Virus record (IMG/VR): IMGVR_UViG_3300031565_000158
Coordinates: 1 to 37,225 of that record
DNA from: a virus
DNA: 37,225 nt
Reading direction: 5' to 3' (one strand)
The stretch's first letter is position 1. Every line of letters begins with the position of its first letter. Made by a program: the position numbers and the translations under genes. The notes beneath the pieces were generated by a model. The model was given only the letters and a program-made list of their open reading frames with translations. It was not told the origin of the DNA and ran no database searches. Below are positions 31,240 through 37,225 of the stretch, piece after piece.

Positions 31240-31256
31240 AAGCAATTATTGTGCCA
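31240..31256 (-). promoter_or_regulatory. Sigma-54 (-24/-12) promoter of the ParB cassette
   Basis: On the minus strand TGGCAC-AATAA-TTGCTT at 31256-31240 matches the consensus TGGCAC-N5-TTGCW fully, with the required GG-N10-GC spacing. A TATAAT follows close behind (about 31239-31234), but it lacks a good -35. Genes on this strand start at 31192. Enhancer sites for an activator could lie in the 400 bp upstream. Confidence 0.7.
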
Positions 31257-31654
31257 GCGTGACGATTAAATAGCGAGAAAGCATAACTCCCTGTAATTGC
31301 ACAGTAAAACCGATCAAGCAAAAACTAAAGGCGTGAAATAGTTGCTCAAGAATGACAATTTTCGGCACCAAAAACACCATTTTGTCACGTACGAAAAACA
31401 ATAAGAAAATCACATGTTTAGAGTGCAGGAAAATACAACATGACAAACATTATACCGACCATTAAAATATTTAATACTTATTAAATAAATTTAAGGATTA
31501 AAAAACCTCAATACTATTTACAAGGCCGGAGCATCCTTGTAAACCCTTGAATAGCGGGGATTTGCGGGAAGTATTTGGAGAAGTAAAAAATCATCGTAAA
31601 CCCTTTGATAGCGGGGGTTTTCAGAAAGTTGATGATGGTTGTAAAAATTGTTTT
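31257..31654. other. Noncoding AT-rich region with two direct repeats
   Basis: No convincing gene is seen in these 398 bases. They contain a 27-bp direct repeat, imperfect, GTAAACCCTTGAATAGCGGG.. at 31539-31565 and GTAAACCCTTTGATAGCGGG.. at 31596-31622 with a distance of 57 bp. The region could hold the upstream activator sites of the sigma-54 promoter or origin-like iterons. The minus-strand open frame at 31246-31446 overlaps the promoter and is dismissed. Confidence 0.5.
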
Positions 31655-31909
31655 TTATCGGATTTTTTCTTTTTTAATTTTTTTTTTGGTTGAAGATTTT
31701 TCCTCCTTTTTTCGGATTTTAGGTCCGGTTATCATTTTGCGGCGCCAGTCATCGATAGCTGTTTTGTCGCTTTCCCATATACCGCCATCCATCTTGTTTG
31801 CCGGAAAATCCAAATTCCGAATCCAGTCCAAAACGGTGGCCTCGCTTCGGTTGACATATGCGCCGATTTCCTTCATGCCCTGCAATGCGGTTGATGATCT
31901 TTTGACCAT
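31655..31909 (-). CDS. HTH protein directly after TerL (Nu1/excisionase-like)
   Basis: The 84-residue protein has an HTH_17/gpNu1-like winged helix (MKEIGAYVNRSEATVLDWIR then LDFPANKMDGGIWESDKTAI and DDWRR) and a highly basic tail (RKKEEKSSTKKKIKKEKIR). AAGGAG lies nine bases upstream of the ATG. The N-terminal domain of lambda gpNu1 has the same layout. The gene sits downstream of TerL rather than upstream, and another TerS candidate is at 34752, so its role in packaging is uncertain. Confidence 0.6.
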   Translation of the reverse strand: MVKRSSTALQGMKEIGAYVNRSEATVLDWIRNLDFPANKMDGGIWESDKTAIDDWRRKMITGPKIRKKEEKSSTKKKIKKEKIR

Positions 31910-31923
31910 TTTTCAATCTCCTT

Positions 31924-33879
31924 TTACCATCGGGTTTCTTTTGGTTTTTTCTTTTTGGGTTTGCCGGGTTCTTGTTTTTTTTCTTTGGGCCAGAACATCA
32001 TCCCCAGAATCTCGTGGGCCACCAGGCAGAGGGATGCGCAGTCCCACAAATGATTATCCTCGCCGTCCGGGCAGTCCCAGACGCCTTGCTCGTTGACGAA
32101 CTCGGCGGTCATGTGCCGGGCCCAGTCGGATGAAAATTCATTGTTTTCGTGCCAGGCCCCGGGATCGGACGGGGCGATCTCCAGGAGGCCGGAGAGTTCG
32201 TCCTTGAAATACTGGGTGTTGACGTTGATCCCCTTGAGCCCGCCGGGGATCTGTTTTTTGGTCCCGGGAAAATATTCCAGATTGGTCCAGGTATATTTGG
32301 TGGCCATGCGCTGCCGGCCGAACGATGGAAAAATCCGGCCCCGGTGTTTGAGACAGAACGTATAGACCTCGGAGGTTCGGTGCCCTAGGGCGTCCTGGAC
32401 CACCATGGCCATGGCGTACGGGTTGCCCTCCGCGTCCATGTAGGTGTCCTGCCAGAGGACCCGTTCCAGGGCTCCGAAGGTGGTGACGTACCCTTCCCGG
32501 ATCCCCCAGCTCTCCTTGACCAGCTCCGGGCCGCCGTATCCGAACGCCCGGATTCGGTACCAGAACCCATAGTCCTGGGTATCCACCCCGGCCACCAGCC
32601 CGGCCACCACATTGTCCCCGGGCACCCGCCCCAGGGGCCGGTCGTCCCGGAGCATCAGAATCCGGTCTTCGCTCCGTTCTTTTTGGGTAATCTTCCAGGG
32701 TTCTGCTGCATATCCGTTCTGGAAATCCTTCAGGGCGGTCTTTTGGGGGGATGTGTCATGGATGCCTTTGAGAAACGCCGCCGCGCACTCGCTCAGGGTC
32801 ACGAACGGCGATATCCAGGCCGGCATATGAAAGCCGATGGCCTTGGGGTTGAATTCTTTCAAATAGGCGAACAGTTCGACATCCCCGGTCCTGGATCGGT
32901 ATTCCCCGTGCCGGACCGCCAGATCCCGGAGCGGGTTCAGTCCGTCCATGTCGTCCCATGTTGCATCGCATTCCAGGCATACATAAAAGGCGGCCTGATC
33001 CCGGTGGATCGTTTTGGGATCCGCAGCCGAACCCCCGGGCCATTTGATTTGTTTGAAATCCATTTTATAGGCCGAACCGCAGTCCGGACACCGGACCCAA
33101 TAATCGAAAACGACCTCTGCATCTTCGTTGAGCCCCTTGGAGATCCCCACGCCTTCGATGGTGGGGGACGACAGTCGCCAGAGTTTCCGCTTGTTCGGAA
33201 AATTGCGCATCCGTTTGCGGACCAGCTCCACCGGACCGGTTTCTTTTTTCCCCACCGTGACCGGGTTTTTGTTCTCCTCGTCGACAATCCCATAGGGCAG
33301 GGGCCGCTGGGACAGCCGGGCCGCGGACGTGGCCCAGGCAAAATAAATCTTGAGGTGCTGGAGCTTGATCCGCATGGTGGCCAGATCGTCCATATCCCCG
33401 GTAAGGTAGGACCGGAGCCGGGGCGAATCTTGGAGCATGGGCCGGATCCGGTCCTTGGAAAAGGTGCCGGCCTCTTTTTCGTCGGGAAACACAATCAAAA
33501 CATTTCCAGGTGCCCGGTCTATGATATATCCCAGGCAGTTGGCCGCGCCCTGGGATTTTCCTCCCTGGGGCACCGCGCACACGATGATCTCCTCCACCGA
33601 CGGGTAAAACGACGCGTCCATGATCCCGGTGAGATACTGGGCCGTGATGTTTTTCCAGGGTCCGGGGCGGGGCGAATCCTCGGGGAGAACGATGTGCCGC
33701 TCGGCCCAGACCGATGGCCGGATTTTGGATTTCCGGATGAGGATTTTCTTGTCTCCGGGCGAAAACGACACGGTGATGTGGTGCCGCGCCTGCAGCTCCT
33801 CCATGGACCAGGCCGGCAGCCATGCCGGATCGATGGAGATGGGCATCTCCAGGTGATGGGTAATGGGTAATGGGTTCAT
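31924..33879 (-). CDS. Terminase large subunit, GpA family
   Basis: This 651-residue packaging ATPase/nuclease contains Walker A VPQGGKS at 103-109, a Walker B GIVDE at 197-201, a zinc ribbon (Cys264, 267, 301, 304: CPDCG and CLECD) and nuclease acidic motifs at Asp433 (GVDTQD), about Asp482 (DALGH) and near the C-terminus (DNHLWDCASL). Length and order match lambda gpA, so a cos-type mechanism is probable. Upstream lies a heptamer array that reads into the first codons (PLPITHH). The next TerS candidate is two genes upstream. Confidence 0.93.
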   Translation of the reverse strand: MNPLPITHHLEMPISIDPAWLPAWSMEELQARHHITVSFSPGDKKILIRKSKIRPSVWAERHIVLPEDSPRPGPWKNITAQYLTGIMDASFYPSVEEIIVCAVPQGGKSQGAANCLGYIIDRAPGNVLIVFPDEKEAGTFSKDRIRPMLQDSPRLRSYLTGDMDDLATMRIKLQHLKIYFAWATSAARLSQRPLPYGIVDEENKNPVTVGKKETGPVELVRKRMRNFPNKRKLWRLSSPTIEGVGISKGLNEDAEVVFDYWVRCPDCGSAYKMDFKQIKWPGGSAADPKTIHRDQAAFYVCLECDATWDDMDGLNPLRDLAVRHGEYRSRTGDVELFAYLKEFNPKAIGFHMPAWISPFVTLSECAAAFLKGIHDTSPQKTALKDFQNGYAAEPWKITQKERSEDRILMLRDDRPLGRVPGDNVVAGLVAGVDTQDYGFWYRIRAFGYGGPELVKESWGIREGYVTTFGALERVLWQDTYMDAEGNPYAMAMVVQDALGHRTSEVYTFCLKHRGRIFPSFGRQRMATKYTWTNLEYFPGTKKQIPGGLKGINVNTQYFKDELSGLLEIAPSDPGAWHENNEFSSDWARHMTAEFVNEQGVWDCPDGEDNHLWDCASLCLVAHEILGMMFWPKEKKQEPGKPKKKKPKETRW

Positions 33880-33920
33880 GGTTTATAAAAAATGCCTAAA
33901 ATGATCTAAAGTGCCTAAAA
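33852..33920. repeat. GGTAATG heptamers at the TerL start and TGCCTAAAA repeats
   Basis: On the plus strand GGTGATG, GGTAATG and GGTAATG follow without gap (33852-33872), overlapping the first codons of TerL. TGCCTAAAA occurs at 33893-33901 and 33912-33920. No gene lies between 33880 and 33959. Confidence 0.7.
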
Positions 33921-33959
33921 TGTCTAACTTTCGGCTTTTTCATAGATTTCGTTTTTTGA

Positions 33960-34595
33960 TTAAATGCGATAATAACACCCTTCGCCAGCAGCCAGGCATT
34001 GCGTGCAATCGCTGTTCCGTGTCTCTCCCCTTTCTGTAATGCACCACCATCCCGAGCATCGAGAGCGCACCCTACCTGTAAAAATCATTTGAGCATATCC
34101 GGCATCAAAATCAGGACAGGCCGTCATTTTTCCCGATTCTATTGATAGTTTTAATGCTTCATCCATATCGTCAATAGTCAGCCCAATATGCAATGTGTCG
34201 TGGTGCGGTACTTTCATCCACAATTTTTTATTGCGGGTAAACCCGTATTGAGGGATTCCCTTGCGATGTAACCCCACAATTACCTCAGCTACTTTATCGG
34301 TCAGTTCTGGCAGACAATCGCCCCATGTCCACCATTGCAGCATTCTTTCAGCCCGTGGATTACGAAGTATATCTCTGAATTCGCGATGGAGGCGATCAAT
34401 TATCGTATCGTGTGTATTTTCAATAAAAAACCGCAATGCGTGACGCTCTATATCGTTTATGACCATACCGCTCGGACAATATTGCATGCATTTGTCCGTT
34501 GCGAAGGCACACGTACCGCCCTCTGACGGTCGTCCGATAGGGAAATAAATTGAAGGACAATCGCAATCCATCATAATTATCCTAATTTCATTCAT
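33960..34595 (-). CDS. GP88-like Cys-rich protein
   Basis: The 211-residue protein has an N-terminal Cys cluster (MDCDCPSIYF, GGTCAFATDKCMQYCPSGM), then a central part RMLQWWTWGDCLPELTDKVA followed by IPQYGFTRNKKLW, and a C-terminal Cys cluster (RCSGWWC; CTQCLAAGEGCYYRI). The order CPxG-type Cys cluster, W-x-x-G-D and FTRN recalls mycobacteriophage GP88-like proteins. An iron-sulphur or zinc site is likely. Its job in the phage is unknown. It lies between TerS and TerL, an unusual site. Confidence 0.6.
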   Translation of the reverse strand: MNEIRIIMMDCDCPSIYFPIGRPSEGGTCAFATDKCMQYCPSGMVINDIERHALRFFIENTHDTIIDRLHREFRDILRNPRAERMLQWWTWGDCLPELTDKVAEVIVGLHRKGIPQYGFTRNKKLWMKVPHHDTLHIGLTIDDMDEALKLSIESGKMTACPDFDAGYAQMIFTGRVRSRCSGWWCITERGETRNSDCTQCLAAGEGCYYRI

Positions 34596-34609
34596 AATTT
34601 TTATATCTC

Positions 34610-34635
34610 CATTCGATATTCATCATTCGATATTC
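34610..34635. repeat. 7-nt-period GAATATC/GAATGAT array before the GP88-like gene
   Basis: On the minus strand GAATATCGAATG occurs twice, separated by two bases (34635-34624 and 34621-34610); with the neighbouring bases this reads as the 7-mers GAATATC, GAATGAT, GAATATC and GAATGGA. The array lies between the structured element and the GP88-like start. Confidence 0.8.
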
Positions 34636-34649
34636 TCTGGTTCGCTTTT

Positions 34650-34753
34650 AAATCGCGGGGCGGGTGCCTCAACTTCCTCCTCTTTCCCGAAGGCGGCCCA
34701 TTAATAGCCAAGAGGCGGTCAGACCGTTCGTCACCCAGCCCGCCCCGCGATTT
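34650..34753 (-). ncRNA. Candidate structured element closed by a 15-bp inverted repeat
   Basis: AAATCGCGGGGCGGG at 34650-34664 and its exact reverse complement at 34739-34753 bracket a 74-nt interior. In the interior CGGT-ctg-ACCG and CCTCTT...AAGAGG can form further hairpins. The outer arm overlaps the stop codon of the upstream gene. The stretch is GC-rich in an AT-rich surrounding, so it looks like a separate module; RNA, DNA cruciform and repeat-element functions are all possible. Confidence 0.5.
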
Positions 34754-35504
34754 AGTTTTTTCGGATCTCGATGCTGAGTTCGTCGATGTTGCCCATTTCA
34801 TGGAGTAGGGCGTCTAGGTCCGCGTGGAACATCTCTGTCATGGTTTTGATTTTTTGCAGGTCTCCGTTCACGCCCCGGACATAGTCGATTCCCCGGATGG
34901 AGAACAACTGTTTGAGCGACGACTCGAAAACGCCGATTTTGATGGCAAAGACGACCTCGGCCTCGGTTTTGAGAATATATTTTCCTTCCAGGATCTCGTT
35001 CTTGTATTTATATTCGATGATCTGTTGCTGGAGGCGCTCCAGTTCCGCCTCCCGTCGGTCGGTTACCAGCTGATCACCCTGGTTCGCCCCGATGGTTTCC
35101 GCGGGTTTTTCCAGGCCGGCTTTGCGGATGTATGCCTTGATGTCGGATTCCAGGACCGTTTTGTCCGCCTGGAGCCGCAACAGTCCGGCTTTGCAATCCG
35201 CATACAGCTTGCTCTTTTGGATGGCATATCCCTGCCGGTTCAAATACTTGAGCACCTCGATCCGGTTCTCAAACACCGGCTCCTTTTCCCCCTCCAAATA
35301 CGCGGCCAGCATCCTCGACGCCTTGTCATACGCATCAAGATTCTCCCGGGATGGATCCTTCACGACACGAACTTGTGCATCATGCTTGGCTCTGATCAAC
35401 ACTTTCAAATCATTGTCGCTTATTTTATCTATAATCTCAGTTAGACTCATATCATCTGCGGTCATTGCCATTAAATTTAAATCATGATAGATGTCATCAG
35501 CCAA
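34752..35504 (-). CDS. Terminase small subunit candidate
   Basis: The protein is helical, with a conserved part (SLTEIIDKISDNDLKVLIRA; HDAQVRVVKDPSRENLDAYD) and a middle region with an HTH-like stretch (VLKYLNRQGYAIQKSKLYAD). The C-terminal half is coiled coil (ELERLQQQIIEYKYKNEILE). This pattern is that of phage small-terminase-like DNA-binding proteins of Nu1 type. The start is uncertain. TTG at 35504 has GGAG seven bases upstream. The open frame runs to 35627, overlapping the MTase, and later Met codons at 35471 and 35450 are possible. It is the first gene of the packaging set. Confidence 0.65.
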   Translation of the reverse strand: MADDIYHDLNLMAMTADDMSLTEIIDKISDNDLKVLIRAKHDAQVRVVKDPSRENLDAYDKASRMLAAYLEGEKEPVFENRIEVLKYLNRQGYAIQKSKLYADCKAGLLRLQADKTVLESDIKAYIRKAGLEKPAETIGANQGDQLVTDRREAELERLQQQIIEYKYKNEILEGKYILKTEAEVVFAIKIGVFESSLKQLFSIRGIDYVRGVNGDLQKIKTMTEMFHADLDALLHEMGNIDELSIEIRKN

Positions 35505-35529
35505 AACATATCTCCGGTATGTTTGGTTA

Positions 35530-35563
35530 GGGCTGCCTGGATGCTGGTACACCCGGGCAGCCC
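35530..35563 (-). promoter_or_regulatory. Hairpin between MTase and TerS genes
   Basis: GGGCTGCC at 35530-35537 pairs with GGCAGCCC at 35556-35563 around an 18-nt loop. It lies just upstream of the preferred TerS start. It might be a cos-related structure, a leader hairpin or an attenuator; there is no U-tract. Confidence 0.45.
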
Positions 35564-35581
35564 GCTCCCCTGGTTTGCCCG

Positions 35582-36910
35582 TTAATTGTGATTCATTACT
35601 GCTTTTTTGCCGACAAAATCCTCCCACCGATTAACAATAACATCACAATAAACAGGGTCCAGCTCCATAATTCGAGACGCCCGGCCCGCCATTTCACAGG
35701 CAATTAATGTTGAGCCCGCCCCCCCGAACAGGTCCAGAACAATCCCGCCTCTTTTTGAGGAATTATAAACCGCTTTTTCAATCAGGGCTGTGGGTTTTAT
35801 CGTCGGATGATCTTCGTTTTTTAACGGCTTGTTCACCCGCCAAATAGAAGTCAAAGAATCATTCCCGGAATAGACCACTTCATACTCCGGAACCTTTAAA
35901 ACAAGGCTCTGGGCGCCGACGGTAAACGCCAGGGTTGCTGAATCAGCCCCTTCGGTTACTGTTAGATAATCTTCCAAATCAATAAAGGTGCTTTGCTTTC
36001 TATCGCCACACCAATTGTGGGGAGCTCCTGGCTTCCAGCCATAAAGAATCGGTTCATGGCACCAGTGATAATCCTGGCGGCCCAGAACAAATTGATTCTT
36101 CAACCATATAAGACACTGCTTTAATAACCACCCGGAATCTATCATGGCGGACCGGAAGTTCTTCCATTCGCCGTCAGAGTGGCAAATATATATAGCCCCG
36201 CCACGGCACGTATATAAAAACATATTCCGAAATGATTGATACAGTAGATTGTAGAACGCTTCGTCCGCCAAATTGTCATTTTTGATGGTCTTTTTTTCTC
36301 CTGTTTTTCCTTCGTAATTGACATTATAGGGCGGGTCGGTAAAAACCATCTCGGCAATATCTCCCGCCATTAATTTTTTTACATGGTATTTATTGGTAGC
36401 ATCTCCACACAACAGCCTGTGAGATCCCAAATCCCACACAGTTCCTGGTTTGGATATCGGCTGTTTCGGAAAATCGGGAATTTCATCGGGATCGGTTAAC
36501 CCTTTTTCCTTTTCGAGACTTCTTAACAACTCATCTATTTCATGTGTGTCGAAACCTGTGAGTTCTAAATCATATTCAATGGCCGCCAAATCTTTAAACT
36601 CTATCTGCAGGTTTTCCGGAAGCCAGCCGCTCTCGGCGACCTTGTTGTCGGCTATTCTGAAAGCCCGCACCTGCCCAGGTGTTAAATGCTCTATACGAAC
36701 ACAGGGGAGCTCATCCATGCCTAAATCCATGGCCGCCAAACGCATGGCATAACCGGCAATGATTCCATTTTCTTTATCAATCAAAACCGGAAGGTTAAAC
36801 CCGAATTCTTCGATCGATCTTTTTATTTTTTCTATTTGTTTTTTCGGATGGTCTTTTGGGTTGTGAATATATGGAACCAGATCTTTGATTTTTAACATTT
36901 CGATTTTCAT
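35582..36910 (-). CDS. ParB-domain DNA methyltransferase (beta class)
   Basis: This is a 442-residue fusion. Residues about 5-95 are a ParB/sulfiredoxin domain (LVPYIHNPKDHPKKQIEKIK; IEEFGFNLPVLIDKENGIIA), in which the usual GHGR is GYAMR. The methyltransferase part has motif IV TDPPY (191-195) before motif I FGGAGST (about 400), the order of beta-class N4/N6 amino methyltransferases. The target base is not visible. A GGAG lies nine bases before the ATG. Such enzymes are common in phages and protect phage DNA or control packaging. It is upstream of TerS. Confidence 0.88.
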   Translation of the reverse strand: MKIEMLKIKDLVPYIHNPKDHPKKQIEKIKRSIEEFGFNLPVLIDKENGIIAGYAMRLAAMDLGMDELPCVRIEHLTPGQVRAFRIADNKVAESGWLPENLQIEFKDLAAIEYDLELTGFDTHEIDELLRSLEKEKGLTDPDEIPDFPKQPISKPGTVWDLGSHRLLCGDATNKYHVKKLMAGDIAEMVFTDPPYNVNYEGKTGEKKTIKNDNLADEAFYNLLYQSFRNMFLYTCRGGAIYICHSDGEWKNFRSAMIDSGWLLKQCLIWLKNQFVLGRQDYHWCHEPILYGWKPGAPHNWCGDRKQSTFIDLEDYLTVTEGADSATLAFTVGAQSLVLKVPEYEVVYSGNDSLTSIWRVNKPLKNEDHPTIKPTALIEKAVYNSSKRGGIVLDLFGGAGSTLIACEMAGRASRIMELDPVYCDVIVNRWEDFVGKKAVMNHN

Positions 36911-36926
36911 ATCAATAAACTCCTAA

Positions 36927-37088
36927 TCATCCAAATTTTTTAACCCCGAAAACCACCGCAAAATTTAAAAGCCCGGCGGCGAACCAATAAAGCCCGCTTC
37001 CCCACCGCCCGCAAACAAACAGCGGAACCGACGCCGCAAAGCTCTCGATCATGATGACAATCGGTAAAATGTTTAAAAATTTATCCAT
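36927..37088 (-). CDS. 53-residue membrane protein
   Basis: The short frame MDKFLNILPIVIMIESFAAS and onward has two hydrophobic segments (residues about 5-26 and 33-49: LYWFAAGLLNFAVVFGV). Its start overlaps the end of the upstream partial gene by eight bases and it stops 16 bp before the MTase start, so it is in the same operon. The function is unknown. Confidence 0.55.
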   Translation of the reverse strand: MDKFLNILPIVIMIESFAASVPLFVCGRWGSGLYWFAAGLLNFAVVFGVKKFG

Positions 37089-37225
37089 CTAATTTTTGCC
37101 CGTGATCAATTAACGATTTCGACCAGGCCGCTTTTGTGGCATCATCACAATGCGCCATGGCGTCCGTCCAGGTTGGCCAGCGGCCATGGATATTGTAAAA
37201 ATAATACTGGTAACATAGGCTCTGT
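37081..37225 (-). CDS. Partial phage gene, 5' end beyond the window
   Basis: The last 48 codons of a gene are visible (QSLCYQYYFYNIHGRWPTWT, then DAMAHCDDATKAAWSKSLID). The sequence is polar with aromatic residues. It resembles small hypothetical phage proteins with an N-terminal part that is not seen here. Its stop overlaps the next start. Confidence 0.55.
   Translation of the reverse strand, partial: QSLCYQYYFYNIHGRWPTWTDAMAHCDDATKAAWSKSLIDHGQKLDG

Noticed and set aside
31246-31446. 66-residue minus-strand open frame
   Set aside because: No ribosome site, unusual composition, and it covers the sigma-54 promoter.
31539-31622. CRISPR array
   Set aside because: Only two imperfect repeats, no repeat-spacer regularity and no cas gene in the window.
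32683-33870. 395-residue plus-strand open frame
   Set aside because: It is the antisense shadow of the terminase gene, created by its GC-rich third positions; no phage-like motif.
34601-34801. 66-residue minus-strand open frame
   Set aside because: It reads through the structured inverted repeat and the heptamer array and its sequence (NQRISNDEYRM) is the typical translation of such repeats.

Overview
The window looks like most of the genome of one temperate, lambda-type tailed phage (siphovirus-like). The likely host is a member of the Desulfobacterota, but this is an inference. It rests on protein style, on a tRNA-Pro attachment core of bacterial type, on a sigma-54-type promoter, and on intergenic heptamer repeats that I recall from Desulfobacterales genomes. 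No host gene can be recognised with confidence.

Regions: (1) 1-6670, minus strand: an early operon read leftwards. It starts with a Cro-like gene and a ribbon-helix-helix-like gene, then an operator-controlled run of small zinc-finger and membrane proteins, a ParB-domain protein, HTH proteins, an excisionase-like gene and a tyrosine recombinase that runs off the left edge. (2) 6671-9461: the divergent control region, a two-HTH repressor (plus strand), an exported protein, a small membrane protein, a second tyrosine recombinase, and directly after it the 3' half of a tRNA-Pro(CGG) gene. This half tRNA is an attachment core, and phage genes lie on both sides of it, so it has the attP rather than the attL/attR layout. 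(3) 9646-12011: lysis region with a 3TM holin, small membrane proteins and a GH108 endolysin. (4) 12058-23897, minus strand: tail genes. They include a lipoprotein beta-helix protein, hub and distal tail proteins, a tape measure, two tail-assembly chaperone frames joined by a -1 slippery site, two paralogous tail tube proteins and head-tail joining proteins. (5) 24006-27992: protease/capsid fusion, lambda-type portal and gpW. (6) 28154-31256: a five-gene cassette with its own sigma-54-like promoter and terminator, inserted between terminase and gpW, carrying a large ParB-like protein. (7) 31655-37225: an HTH protein, GpA-type large terminase, a GP88-like protein, a small terminase candidate, a ParB-MTase fusion and two small genes, the last cut by the right edge.

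If the map is closed into a circle, early genes read leftwards off position 1 and re-enter at position 37225 into packaging, head, tail and lysis genes on the same strand. This is the lambda order. The integrase, attP core and repressor sit between lysis and early genes.

The most unusual points are two integrases in one phage, three different ParB-domain proteins without a ParA, the sigma-54-driven cassette, duplicated tail tube genes of which one carries a large inserted domain, a perfect T_TTT_TTA frameshift site, and four unrelated 7-nt-period repeat arrays. One of these arrays flanks a 104-nt element closed by a perfect 15-bp inverted repeat in the late operon.
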